From: Halanaerobiales bacterium
Lineage (GTDB): Bacteria; Bacillota; Halanaerobiia; Halanaerobiales; DTU029
DNA: 64,000 bases
Assembly (NCBI GenBank): GCA_029981855.1
Contig: JARRCS010000009.1
Coordinates: 1 to 64,000 of the forward strand
Direction: 5' to 3'
In this document: positions 43,925 through 52,744 of the stretch, piece after piece
Layout: the number at the start of each line of letters is the position of its first letter
Position numbering within the stretch: the first letter of the stretch is position 1
Position numbers and translations under genes: made by a program
The notes under the pieces: generated by a model
Seen by the model: the letters and a program-made list of their open reading frames with translations, nothing else
Database searches by the model: none
What the model was told of the DNA's origin: nothing

Positions 43925-44482
43925 CTACTCTCTAAACTCCTTAAATTTCTCCTTTGGGGCACCGCAGATAGGGCACTTATCGGGGGTTCCATCCTTAACA
44001 GTATGACCGCAAACCTCACAAATGCTTACATACTCCAGTTTATAGTCATTACCTGCCTCTACAGCCTCTCGAGCCTCACTAAAAAGCTTTGAATGGATCT
44101 TCTCGGCCTCCAGGGCATAATGGAAAGAGCGGGCGGCATCCTTTTCATCCTGGTCCTCGGCAACCAGATGATAGGACGGATACATCTGGAAACTCTCAAA
44201 ATTCTCTCCGGCAATAGCCCCTTCTAGATTCTCGGAGGTAGGACCGAGACCAAAACCGGCACCGGCAGCAACCAGAAAATCTCCCTCTAGATTGGAATGG
44301 GCTTCAAAGTGGTTACCGGCATGAATCTGTTCGGCATAGGCAATTGCCTTAAACAGTAAACCTACTTTCGGAAAGCCATCCTTCTCTGCCTTCTTCCCCC
44401 AGACTATGTAACGCTGATAGGCCTGACTTTCACCTCCAAAAGCGGAACGCAAATTCTGAGCAGTAATCTCGTTTTTCACCAT
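43925..44482 (-). CDS. Rubrerythrin
   Basis: Peroxide-reducing non-heme di-iron protein of anaerobes. The N-terminal ferritin-like domain (about residues 1-140) carries the E-x-x-H-type ligands in YAEQIHAGNHFEAH and ALEAEKIHSKLF. The C-terminal rubredoxin-like domain has CEVCGHTV and CPICGAPKEKF. 185 residues is normal. AAGGAGG precedes the ATG. A 15-bp perfect palindrome 50 bases upstream suggests PerR or Fur control. Confidence 0.94.
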   Translation of the reverse strand: MVKNEITAQNLRSAFGGESQAYQRYIVWGKKAEKDGFPKVGLLFKAIAYAEQIHAGNHFEAHSNLEGDFLVAAGAGFGLGPTSENLEGAIAGENFESFQMYPSYHLVAEDQDEKDAARSFHYALEAEKIHSKLFSEAREAVEAGNDYKLEYVSICEVCGHTVKDGTPDKCPICGAPKEKFKEFRE

Positions 44483-44531
44483 CTAAAAATACCTCCTTAT
44501 CGCTTTTAAGGATTTCTATCAGTAATCGTTA

Positions 44532-44546
44532 CTATTATCATAATAG
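44532..44546. promoter_or_regulatory. PerR/Fur-like operator upstream of rubrerythrin
   Basis: CTATTATCATAATAG is a perfect 7-1-7 inverted repeat, the geometry of PerR and Fur boxes, and close to the PerR consensus TTATAATNATTATAA. It lies 50 bases before the rubrerythrin start, a fitting promoter position. Confidence 0.6.
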
Positions 44547-44732
44547 CATCTCTTATCTTTCCTGTCAAGATCATTTTCAATGTATAGAGGAACTTATACA
44601 TAAAATATTTGCAAAATATTTCCGACATCATTGAAAGCAGATATTTTTTCACTATGTTAAATAGTATCCCACTGTAAAAAAATAAAATTCATCTATTTCC
44701 CAGCTCAGCCAGAGACAGGGTCATCTTAAGTC

Positions 44733-45266
44733 TCATTTCGATTTATTAAAATCAGACCCCTCAATTAATATCCCTACAAACTCCTCAAGGTATTTCCGGT
44801 CAAGCCGGTCAAACCTCTCTTTAACAGGACTGTCAATGTCCATAACCCCGATGAGCCTGTCACCATCAAGCATGGGAACTACCAGCTCCGACTCTGAGGC
44901 CTCATCACAGGCGATATGCCCAGAAAATTGATGGACATCAGGCACCAAATAGGTTTTTCTATCAGCAGCGGCACTACCGCAAACACCCCTGCCGAGATCA
45001 ATTCGAATACAGGCAGGCAGTCCCTGAAAGGGACCGAGTATCAGCTGGTTATTCCTGTAGAGATAAAAACCGGCCCAGTTTATCTCTTCCAGCTCATTAT
45101 ATAAAAGGGCTGCCGCATTGGCCAGATTGGCAAGCCAGTCTTTTTCCCCCTTGATTAATGCCCTGAGCTTTTGGTTCAATAATCTCAGTTTTTCTTCCTT
45201 TTTCTCTATTGAACTATCTTTTTTAACCATTATACCACCCCTTCCGATTTGTTCATATATTCGCAA
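44733..45266 (-). CDS. Free methionine-(R)-sulfoxide reductase (GAF domain)
   Basis: Single GAF domain that reduces free Met-R-sulfoxide. Three cysteines expected in the fRMsr family are present: LPACIRID, GRGVCGSAA and HIACDEAS; they form the catalytic and resolving pairs. The sequence between (VPDVHQFSGHIACD) is typical. The frame begins at 45266; the ATG that gives MVKKDSSIEKKEEKL is closer to the usual start and has GGGGTGG upstream. With rubrerythrin next door it forms a small oxidative-stress pair. Confidence 0.88.
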   Translation of the reverse strand: MRIYEQIGRGGIMVKKDSSIEKKEEKLRLLNQKLRALIKGEKDWLANLANAAALLYNELEEINWAGFYLYRNNQLILGPFQGLPACIRIDLGRGVCGSAAADRKTYLVPDVHQFSGHIACDEASESELVVPMLDGDRLIGVMDIDSPVKERFDRLDRKYLEEFVGILIEGSDFNKSK

Positions 45267-45324
45267 TATCTTGAGAAGGAATTTACTACTTTTTAGAGAA
45301 TATTATAAATAGATATCTCTCTCT

Positions 45325-45648
45325 ATGTCTAGTAAAAAGGAGGAGATTAAAATTAATAAAGCAAATCTTCAAAAGAAATTAAATAACTATACAGAAAAGG
45401 TTGTCCTGGAGACAATAGAAGACCTGCTAAAAAGACCGGAATTTAAAGATATTTGTACCTGTGAACAGTGTCTCCTGGACATAGCTTCCTATGCCCTCAA
45501 TAGATTACCGGCAAAATATATTGCCAGTTCTCAGGGAGAATTACGGACAAGGGTAACAGAATTCGAAAACCAGGTTCAGGTAGATGTTATCTCAACGGTA
45601 ACCAGAGCCATAGAAATTGTCTCCCGTGACCCTAGACATCAGGGTTAA
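45325..45648 (+). CDS. ComFB-like late competence protein
   Basis: 107-residue protein matching the ComFB domain: LNNYTEKVVLETIEDLLKRP at the N terminus, then the cysteine motif ICTCEQCLLDIASYALNRLP and a C-terminal TRAIEIVSRDP. The role of ComFB proteins is uncertain; some bind cyclic dinucleotides. The ATG at 45325 has no ribosome site, while a strong AAGGAGG (45337-45343) lies 8 bases before an in-frame ATT (45352). The true start is therefore doubtful. It converges with the GNAT gene and abuts its end. Confidence 0.78.
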   Translation: MSSKKEEIKINKANLQKKLNNYTEKVVLETIEDLLKRPEFKDICTCEQCLLDIASYALNRLPAKYIASSQGELRTRVTEFENQVQVDVISTVTRAIEIVSRDPRHQG

Positions 45649-46443
45649 TTAATCCAGCTGGATGATGCTCCAGTTACCTATCTCTTCAAAGCCAATCCTC
45701 CTGTAGATCTTTCCAGCTTCAGGATTGTCGTAAAAGAGACAGGGGGTCTTTTTTTCTGCCAGCAGGTCTTCGCAAATCCGGTAGACGCAGTTGGTTGCCA
45801 AGCCACGTTTCCGGTATTCAGGTAGAGTAGCCACCCCGACAATCATAGCCGATAAACTATTTTCGGCTGAGGTTGCAGCACTGGACACCATCCTGCCGGT
45901 ATTATCCTCAAGATAATAAACCCTGCCACTACCCGTTTTTAGCTTCTTAACTACTGCTTCCCGGTTTAAGGGAAGGCTTCCAAACTCAGCAATCTGATTC
46001 CTCAGTTCTAATAATCTATCTACATCCTTAACTCCGGCCCTTTTGATCTTTAGACCTTTATCTAACGGGATTGAGCGATTCAACTCCCTCAGACGGGCAA
46101 AATAATCCTTCTTTTCCTCAATAATATTCTTTGTTAAATAAGGTTTAATTATATCTATGATCTCCTGCTTGCCGGAAACAACCCTGGCCCCCAGGGAAAT
46201 CAGGGGAGCAAATCTTTTTAATATCTCCCGGTCATAAGCATAGGGGATAAAGGAACTATAATACTTTAATAGTATCCCCTGAACCCTATTTCCGCTGTCT
46301 ACCATCCCCCAGATGGTTTGAAAATCGGTATTATAGCCGAAGTTTTCAATATCACCGATGATAAAGAGATTAAATTCCGGCTCCTGCATTAAATATTCCA
46401 TAACCGCTTGATTATCCTCTTCTTTTAATCTCCGGAAAATCAC
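45649..46443 (-). CDS. GNAT-family acetyltransferase
   Basis: 264 residues in two halves: an N-terminal segment of about 130 residues with little conserved sequence, and a C-terminal GNAT fold with acetyl-CoA-binding VATLPEYRKRGLATNCVYRI and the late YRRIGFEEIGNW. This layout is common for clostridial proteins annotated only as N-acetyltransferases. Substrate unknown. It probably stands with the PHP gene upstream (49-base gap). Confidence 0.8.
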   Translation of the reverse strand: MIFRRLKEEDNQAVMEYLMQEPEFNLFIIGDIENFGYNTDFQTIWGMVDSGNRVQGILLKYYSSFIPYAYDREILKRFAPLISLGARVVSGKQEIIDIIKPYLTKNIIEEKKDYFARLRELNRSIPLDKGLKIKRAGVKDVDRLLELRNQIAEFGSLPLNREAVVKKLKTGSGRVYYLEDNTGRMVSSAATSAENSLSAMIVGVATLPEYRKRGLATNCVYRICEDLLAEKKTPCLFYDNPEAGKIYRRIGFEEIGNWSIIQLD

Positions 46444-46491
46444 CTTAAGTCCCCCTTTAACGAACTTTTATCTCCGACCAGTAAATAGCCA

Positions 46492-47244
46492 TCACAGGAC
46501 ACATCTCTGTCTCCCGGCTCCCTTCCTGCTGATAAAAGCCTCAACTAAATCAAAAGAGCTATTAATTATATCCCGTTCGCTCAGCTTAGCTTCCTTAATT
46601 ACCGGCGACAATGTCTCTATATTTCCTACATCCCTGTGAAAATGGGCATCACTATTTAAACTTAAGGGAACACCGTACCTTTTGGCCAGACAGCATAGTT
46701 TTAAACTTAATTCCTTACTCCCTCGCTTACCCAGACGGAATCTATCAAAGGAACTGGCATTAACCTCCAGGATAACCCCGTATTCAGCCGCTGCCTGAAC
46801 AACTGCCAGTAGGTCAACGGGAAAATACAGGTTTGCAGGATGGGTAATCATTTTAACAAGAGGATTCTTAATGGCCCTGATGGTTGCCTCCGTATGCTCG
46901 GTTTTACTTGTATTCTCATAACCGGCATAGCGATGGATTCCCGCTGCAACAAAGTCGAGCTGCTTTAACCTTTTCTCAGGAAGGTCAAGTTCTCCGTTGC
47001 TCTGAATATTGGCCTCTATCCCCTTTAAAATCCGCACCCCGAAGATCTCTTCCGGTAGAACCGATAGATTACCGAAATAATACTCATGGGGTCCGCCGGG
47101 CATAGCAGGCCCATGGTCGGTTATTGCTATTAGCTTCAGTCCCTTCTCGGCAGCAGCCCTGGCCATCTCCGTTACGGTACTATAAGCATGGCCGCTGGCA
47201 ACTGTATGGGTGTGTAAATCAGCCTCAATCCTCAACAAAATCAT
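46492..47244 (-). CDS. PHP-domain phosphoesterase (YcdX-like)
   Basis: 250-residue trinuclear-metal hydrolase. Ligand motifs in order: EADLHTHT, ITDHGPAMPG, GIEANI, AGIHR, THPANLYF and NSDAHFHRDVG. The order and length match the YcdX group of PHP phosphatases. Natural substrates are poorly known. It is likely in one unit with the GNAT gene downstream. Confidence 0.85.
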   Translation of the reverse strand: MILLRIEADLHTHTVASGHAYSTVTEMARAAAEKGLKLIAITDHGPAMPGGPHEYYFGNLSVLPEEIFGVRILKGIEANIQSNGELDLPEKRLKQLDFVAAGIHRYAGYENTSKTEHTEATIRAIKNPLVKMITHPANLYFPVDLLAVVQAAAEYGVILEVNASSFDRFRLGKRGSKELSLKLCCLAKRYGVPLSLNSDAHFHRDVGNIETLSPVIKEAKLSERDIINSSFDLVEAFISRKGAGRQRCVL

Positions 47245-47349
47245 CCTTTCTTATTTTACTTATTTTCTTTTACAGGGGCTTTTACCTTATCTGTATATAT
47301 TCCATAAACATGTCTCATTTTCCTACATGAAAAAACGAATTTTTTTAGG

Positions 47350-48201
47350 TTACTTCAGCCCGGCACGACGCCCCCTGAGTAGACCGTTAAAAAATACCCT
47401 TTTATTGTTATAGAATAAATCATCCATCGTGTACCTGCTTAATAGATCGGCCCATTTTTCTCTAAAAGCCTGCCAGCCTTCATTGATATATCTTTCCTGC
47501 TGTTCTTGAGGCAGAGATTGAAAGGATTTATGATCATAGTGGTGAACAAAGACATCTTCAGCTACATAAAGCCTGTATCCTGCCATTCTGGCTCGTAAAG
47601 AATAATCAAAGTCATCGGCAGACATAAAAAGAGAGGGATCAAAGGGCCCAACCTTATCCACCACCTCCCTTTTTACCAGCAAACAACACCCTATCAGAAA
47701 CTTCGTCTCCGTATAATCACTCCGATACCGCATAAAAAGCTGTTCGGCAAATCTATCTAACCCGCCATTTTCTGGATCAGCATAGGCAAAATCATGATAA
47801 ATACCTACATAGTTTTGCTCCCCTCCGATAGCCTTACCCATAGGGCCAACCAGACCGGCTTGAGGATCTTTATTCAAATGAGAGACAAGCCTACCTAACC
47901 AGGCCTTACTTACCATAATATCACTATTTAAAAAAACCAGATAATCCCCCCCGGCCCGTTCTATTCCCTGGTTACAGGCACCGCTATAGCCCTTATTCTC
48001 GTCATTTAAGATAATATGATACCTATTTGCCCCTGTTTTTAAATCATTTGCACCGGTCTCTAACCATTCTTTTGTTCCATCACCGGAATTATTGTCAATA
48101 ATAATCAACTCATAAGGGATTATTGTCTTCTTAAGGATAGAATCGATACATATTTTTAAATAAAAAAGACTGTTATAGGTTACAACAATGATAGATACCA
48201 A
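47350..48201 (-). CDS. Family 2 glycosyltransferase
   Basis: 283-residue inverting glycosyltransferase with a GT-A fold. The start MVSIIVVTYNSLFYLKICIDS, the metal/nucleotide site in LVFLNSDIM and the acceptor-side SADDFDYSLRARMAGYRLYV are typical of GT2 enzymes with rhamnosyl- or hexosyltransferase roles in surface glycans. No membrane segment. It opens the glycan locus on the minus strand. Sugar and acceptor cannot be told. Confidence 0.87.
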   Translation of the reverse strand: MVSIIVVTYNSLFYLKICIDSILKKTIIPYELIIIDNNSGDGTKEWLETGANDLKTGANRYHIILNDENKGYSGACNQGIERAGGDYLVFLNSDIMVSKAWLGRLVSHLNKDPQAGLVGPMGKAIGGEQNYVGIYHDFAYADPENGGLDRFAEQLFMRYRSDYTETKFLIGCCLLVKREVVDKVGPFDPSLFMSADDFDYSLRARMAGYRLYVAEDVFVHHYDHKSFQSLPQEQQERYINEGWQAFREKWADLLSRYTMDDLFYNNKRVFFNGLLRGRRAGLK

Positions 48202-48239
48202 CTAGCCCTCCCTCCCCGTCTATTCTCACTTAAAATAAT

Positions 48240-48353
48240 CTAATGACTTTCATCAGCAAAAGGCAGCTCCCTTATATCAGCATAGTAATCAATTTCAATG
48301 CCGGAACCTCGAATACATTTTGCATATTTTCCCCTTAATTCAAAACTATTCAT
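48240..48353 (-). pseudogene. Remnant of a SAM-dependent methyltransferase
   Basis: 37-codon frame whose end, IDYYADIRELPFADESH, resembles the D-x-R-x-LPFxDxSFD stretch of class I methyltransferases common in glycan loci. It then hits a stop. No SAM-binding motif remains. The rest of the gap 48354-48552 shows no gene. Confidence 0.35.
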
Positions 48354-48552
48354 TTATTTTCCCTCCATGGTTATACCCCTTTATAGTTGCGCCTGCTAAG
48401 GCCAATTTATTCTTTGATAGCACTTAACGAAGGGATTACTGATAATAATATATTATAAAATTCTATCTTTTGTTCCAATATCATCTAATACACCACTGTA
48501 ATAGATATAGAATAGTATATACATAATGAAGTATTTTTAGAAAGGAAATAAA

Positions 48553-49305
48553 ATGCTGGTAAGTATCATTATTCCCGTCTTTAATCAATGGCCATATACA
48601 GAAAAATGTTTAAAAAGCATACAGCAATATACCACATACCCCCATGAAATAATTATCATCGATAATGGTTCTAAAGATGAAACTGCCAAAGAATTAACGG
48701 GTAATTCTACTATAAAATTACTAACCAATCCTCACAATTTAGGTTTTGCCCGGGCCTGTAACCAGGGGGCTAAGATAGCGAGGGGAGAGCTGCTCCTCTT
48801 TCTCAATAATGACACCATAGTTACCCCCGGCTGGCTAAGGTCAATGGTTAATCTACTAACAGATAGTAAAATCGGTGTAGTAGGAAATAAGTTATTATTC
48901 CCCGATACTAATAGGATTCAACATACCGGTGTTTTTTTACATAATAAATTACCCGGGCATATCTATTATAATCAACCCGGAAACTTTTCTGAAAGTAATA
49001 TTAAAAAAATATATCCCGCAGTAACAGGTGCCTGTCTCCTGACCAGGAAAATACTTTTCCTGGAAGTTGGAGGATTTGATGAAACCTATATCAATGGTTA
49101 TGAAGATGTTGATTACTGCTTAAAAATCTGGGAAAAGGGATATAAAGTAATCTATTGCCCTGATAGTATTATCTATCACTATGGCTCAATTTCTGCCGGT
49201 AGACACCTCCTGGAAAAACAAAACCTGGCCTGCTTTTTAGAAAAATGGAAAAACAAACTTAAGTCGGGTAAGATTATTAACGAAAATCCACTTAAAAATT
49301 CTTGA
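48553..49305 (+). CDS. Family 2 glycosyltransferase
   Basis: 250-residue GT2 enzyme with N-terminal SIIIPVFNQWPYTEKCLKS, acidic site FLNNDTIVTPGWL and C-terminal NGYEDVDYCLKIWEKGYKVI. It belongs to the same branch as the enzymes at 47350 and 57646 and the N-terminal half of the protein at 50826, so the locus holds several related transferases. GAAAGG precedes the ATG and a terminator follows. Confidence 0.87.
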   Translation: MLVSIIIPVFNQWPYTEKCLKSIQQYTTYPHEIIIIDNGSKDETAKELTGNSTIKLLTNPHNLGFARACNQGAKIARGELLLFLNNDTIVTPGWLRSMVNLLTDSKIGVVGNKLLFPDTNRIQHTGVFLHNKLPGHIYYNQPGNFSESNIKKIYPAVTGACLLTRKILFLEVGGFDETYINGYEDVDYCLKIWEKGYKVIYCPDSIIYHYGSISAGRHLLEKQNLACFLEKWKNKLKSGKIINENPLKNS

Positions 49306-49341
49306 TTTTAAGCATAATACCCTAAGTATCAAAAATAACTG

Positions 49342-49377
49342 AAAAGGTAGAGCACTTGTAATGCTCTACCTTTTAGC
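49342..49377 (+). terminator. Terminator after the 48.5-kb glycosyltransferase
   Basis: AAAAGGTAGAGCA and TGCTCTACCTTTT form a 13-bp stem around a short loop. It works for either strand. Confidence 0.85.
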
Positions 49378-49381
49378 TACA

Positions 49382-49540
49382 TTAACGCCAAGAGGAAAAA
49401 TCAGGTAAAATAAACTCTTGAATTTTTTCTTTTTTTTCGTCATCTAACTCAATCTCAAAAAAATCAACAAATTTTTGAGCTTCATTAATAGGATGGCTCT
49501 TAAGTGTAATGTAATAATATATGCAAAAATAAGTGTAATG
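49382..49540 (-). pseudogene. C-terminal remnant of a sulfotransferase-like gene
   Basis: Open frame without any start codon. Its last residues, HPINEAQKFVDFFEIELDD followed by KIQEFILPDFSSWR, resemble the C-terminal helix-and-FILP region of the intact sulfotransferase at 53804-54679 (KEIINFLEI, KFILPNEEV). It appears to be the tail of a lost paralogue. The remainder to 49722 is AT-rich, with a short direct repeat (TAAGTGTAATGT) and no other gene. Confidence 0.4.
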
Positions 49541-49722
49541 TTATAATAAGGTTGCATTAATATTATATATACAATATTATATAGCTTTTGTAACAAAAAT
49601 ATCTTCCGGGTATATAATATTAATACATCTAATCGCACCATTATAGTCCGGAAGAATGATTAAAAAATTGATTATAATTGTAGTAATGGTTCTTAAAATA
49701 AAAAAATAGGGGAGAATGATTC

Positions 49723-50685
49723 ATGAAAATCTTTTATATCCCTTCAGGAGCTGGTTTTTTTCATGACCCCATAGATGAAGCAATTATTCAAACCTTAAAG
49801 GAGCTCAATATAGAAACACATATCTATAATTTGGTACAAACACCAAATGTAGATTATTTATCTATTTTAGATAATATAAAACCGGATCTTGTTTTAACTT
49901 TTTATGGTGCTAGATTACAGCGAGAAATTATGGAAAACATTCATAATGCGGGTTATAAAACAGCTATCTGGTTAGTTGATGACCCTTATGAAATAGATAA
50001 TACAGTCACTTTTGCCATTTATTTTGACTATGTATTTACAATAGAAGAAAACTGTATTCCTATCTATAAAAATGCCGGAGTTAAAAACGTTCACTGGTTG
50101 CCTTTAGGTACTCTGCCCTCAAGATTTAAACCGATGAATGTAGAAAGCAAATATCATTCAGATATTTGTATAGTGGGAACAGCATTTAATAATAGACTAG
50201 AAATAGTTGATACTTTAGCAGATTATTTACTAAGCAAAAATACTAAGATTATTGGCCGCTGGTGGGAAAATTTAAATAATTATCAAAAGCTTAGTAGTAT
50301 AATAATTAATCAGCTTATACCACCGGAAGAAATAGTTAAATATTATAATGGTGCCAAAATAAATATTAATATTCACCGGATATTCAATATTTTCAATCAA
50401 AGAAATATACCCGCCCAGACCCCTAATAACCGTACCTTTGATATTGCTGCCTGCAGTGCTTTTCAATTAATTGATTACCGGGAAAAATTAGACCAATTTT
50501 ATACTCCTAATGAAGAAATAATAATATTTCAAAATGCTGCAGATCTAATGAGAAAAATCGAATACTATCTTACCAATGAAACAGAGAGAAAAAAGATAGC
50601 TCAATTAGCTGCGGAAAAAACCTTAAAAAAGCATACCTTCCGTCATAAAATAAAAAAGTTAATTAATATTATTATGAACAATTAA
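49723..50685 (+). CDS. CgeB-like glycosyltransferase
   Basis: 320-residue protein of the CgeB (spore maturation / GT1-like) family. The N-terminal Rossmann half has IKPDLVLTFYGARL and WLVDDPYE. The C-terminal half has the nucleotide-sugar region NNRTFDIAACSAFQLIDYR and ends with a helix typical of GT-B folds. CgeB proteins decorate spore coats in Bacillus, and relatives occur in surface or flagellin glycan loci. It is strongly AT-rich. AGGGGAG precedes the ATG. Confidence 0.82.
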   Translation: MKIFYIPSGAGFFHDPIDEAIIQTLKELNIETHIYNLVQTPNVDYLSILDNIKPDLVLTFYGARLQREIMENIHNAGYKTAIWLVDDPYEIDNTVTFAIYFDYVFTIEENCIPIYKNAGVKNVHWLPLGTLPSRFKPMNVESKYHSDICIVGTAFNNRLEIVDTLADYLLSKNTKIIGRWWENLNNYQKLSSIIINQLIPPEEIVKYYNGAKININIHRIFNIFNQRNIPAQTPNNRTFDIAACSAFQLIDYREKLDQFYTPNEEIIIFQNAADLMRKIEYYLTNETERKKIAQLAAEKTLKKHTFRHKIKKLINIIMNN

Positions 50686-50737
50686 AGCTATTTTCTTTAA
50701 GAATCTTGTATTAAACAAAAGCCTTCAACATGAATAT

Positions 50738-50763
50738 AAATATAAATATATATATATATATGA
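50738..50763. repeat. AT dinucleotide microsatellite
   Basis: Alternating TA run in the spacer before the two-domain glycosyltransferase. A shorter TA run lies at about 58516-58530. Such runs are open to slippage. Confidence 0.6.
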
Positions 50764-50825
50764 AGTTATTTTGCATTTTAGAAATGATAGTATAAAGTAA
50801 AAAAAAAGGAGAAGGGTGGCTTAAA

Positions 50826-52730
50826 TTGAATAATTATAATCTGGTTAGTATAATTATTCCAAATATTAATCGAGCTGATCTGGTACAAAAATGTATTAGC
50901 TCGTTAAAAACTATAACTCAAGATGTTAACTATGAAATTATAGTCGTTGATGATGGTAGCACTCAAGAAGAAAAAATAAAATTACAAAATCTATCTAAAG
51001 AGCTTAACTTTAATCTAATCTTAAAAGATAATAATACTGGGTTTTCAGCTGCTATTAATTCTGGTATAAAAGCAGCCAGTGGCAAATATATCGTTTTAGC
51101 TAATAATGATATAATCTTCATACAACATGATTGGCTAAAAGAAATGATTAATACAGCTAACTTAGACCAGAGAATAGGTATAGTTGGCTGTAGATTATTA
51201 TATCTCGATAATAGAATTCAACATGCCGGTATGTCCTTTAATCTAAATCGAGAAAATTTTGAACACGATTATCGTTTTCAACCCGCTGATTTTCCTCCGG
51301 CTTTAGAGGTTAAACCGGTCCCTTTTGTAACCGGAGGACTAATGTTAATCAGGCGTGAAACTATCGATGAGATTGGTTTATTTGATGAGACCTTTTTTGT
51401 AGCTTGCGAAGATGTTGATTATTGTCTGAGAGCTAGAGAAGCCAGGTGGATAGTAATGTACTGTGGCAGAGCAAAGGCTATCCATTTAGAAGGGGCAACA
51501 AGGGGTAACACTCCTCAGAATAAGGTTCAGGTATGGTACCAGAAAGAACTGGAAGGTTATAAAATATTATTAAATAGTATTAATACCCCACCTCAAAGAA
51601 AAGTTATATTACAACCGGTCAAGGTTGCAGATAATTATCCTCAGATTATATATGTGTTGCCCTTTTTAAATCTAACAGGAGGAGTCAAGTCCGTATTAGA
51701 ACAGGCCAATAGATTAGCTGAAAGAGGTTATAAAGTTGCCATTTATAGCCTGGAAGATAACCTTAACTGGTTTAATCTTAAAGTCCCGTTAGTTTGCTAT
51801 AAAGATTTTCAATATTTAACTGCTGCTTTAAAAAAATTAAACTGTATTAAAATCGCAACCTGGTGGGAAACAGCTCCAATAGTTTTAAATAGCTGTGATC
51901 CCTACCAGGGTGGCCGGGGGACCCCGGCTTACTATGTACAGGATATGGAGGATTTATTTTACCCCAATTCTCCAGAAATACAAAATAAAGTCAGGGCGAC
52001 TTACCAGCTGCCTATGCTTTATTTTACAGGTTCAGAATGGGTAAAGAAACAATTAGAAACAAAATACAACCAAAAGGTTTTTAATATTTCTTACGCTATA
52101 GACCTGGATATCTTTAAACCTCAAAAAAGAATAATAGATTATGATTGCCGGCGGGGAATAGCCTATAGTAAATCAGACCACCTTAAAAACCTTACCATTA
52201 TTGAAGAAGCCATGAGCCAGGTTTCCCCGGAGATAAAATTTATTTCCTTAATAACCTTTGGTCCTCAACCGGAAGTAAAATTAAATAATATTGCCCACAT
52301 GCATTTCCCCCAGCCTGATGATTATCAGTTGGCTTATTTATATAATAGTTCAGGTTTTTTTATTCATAATTCTAAACACGAAGATTTCAGCTTCCCAATT
52401 TTAGAGGCTATGGCCTGTGGAACTCCGGTGATTACTACCAGGGCTAATGGCAATTTAGAATATTGTCAGGATGGGTATAACTGTCTCTTAACATCTCCGG
52501 ATAATATCTCTGAATTAGCTGAAAAAATTAAACAGGTTTTAACAAACCCTGATTTAGCAAGACAGCTTGCTCTCAATGGAATTAAAACAGCCCAAAAATA
52601 TAACTGGTCATCAACTATTAACAAACTGGAACTATTCATTAATAAAGCCTTAAAAAAAAATAAATCACCTAGTTATAAAATGGCACTAAGCTCCTGGATT
52701 TATTCAACTAACCTTCAGGGGGGAGTTTAA
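50826..52730 (+). CDS. Two-domain glycosyltransferase (GT2 + GT4)
   Basis: 634 residues. The N-terminal GT2 domain (about 1-250) has SIIIPNINRADLVQKCI, ANNDIIFIQHDWL and ACEDVDYCLRAREA. The C-terminal GT4-like domain (about 270-620) has LNLTGGVKSVLEQANRLAER and the sugar-nucleotide signature EDFSFPILEAMACGTPVI. One polypeptide could therefore add two sugars in turn. The ATG lies after AAAGGAG. Its stop codon falls in the centre of a palindrome shared with the converging GT9 gene. Confidence 0.88.
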   Translation: MNNYNLVSIIIPNINRADLVQKCISSLKTITQDVNYEIIVVDDGSTQEEKIKLQNLSKELNFNLILKDNNTGFSAAINSGIKAASGKYIVLANNDIIFIQHDWLKEMINTANLDQRIGIVGCRLLYLDNRIQHAGMSFNLNRENFEHDYRFQPADFPPALEVKPVPFVTGGLMLIRRETIDEIGLFDETFFVACEDVDYCLRAREARWIVMYCGRAKAIHLEGATRGNTPQNKVQVWYQKELEGYKILLNSINTPPQRKVILQPVKVADNYPQIIYVLPFLNLTGGVKSVLEQANRLAERGYKVAIYSLEDNLNWFNLKVPLVCYKDFQYLTAALKKLNCIKIATWWETAPIVLNSCDPYQGGRGTPAYYVQDMEDLFYPNSPEIQNKVRATYQLPMLYFTGSEWVKKQLETKYNQKVFNISYAIDLDIFKPQKRIIDYDCRRGIAYSKSDHLKNLTIIEEAMSQVSPEIKFISLITFGPQPEVKLNNIAHMHFPQPDDYQLAYLYNSSGFFIHNSKHEDFSFPILEAMACGTPVITTRANGNLEYCQDGYNCLLTSPDNISELAEKIKQVLTNPDLARQLALNGIKTAQKYNWSSTINKLELFINKALKKNKSPSYKMALSSWIYSTNLQGGV

Positions 52731-52744
52731 AACTCCCCCCTGAA
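52714..52744. terminator. Shared hairpin over two converging stop codons
   Basis: TTCAGGGGGGAGTTT pairs perfectly over 15 bp with its inverse around one base. The TAA stops of the plus-strand gene (52728-52730) and the minus-strand gene (52727-52729) both lie in the centre. T-runs after it are poor, so it may block converging polymerases or stabilise RNA ends. Confidence 0.6.

Noticed and set aside
49444-49641. 65-codon hydrophobic minus-strand frame
   Set aside because: It lies in AT-rich non-coding DNA, has no ribosome site, and overlaps the better-supported sulfotransferase-like remnant in another frame.
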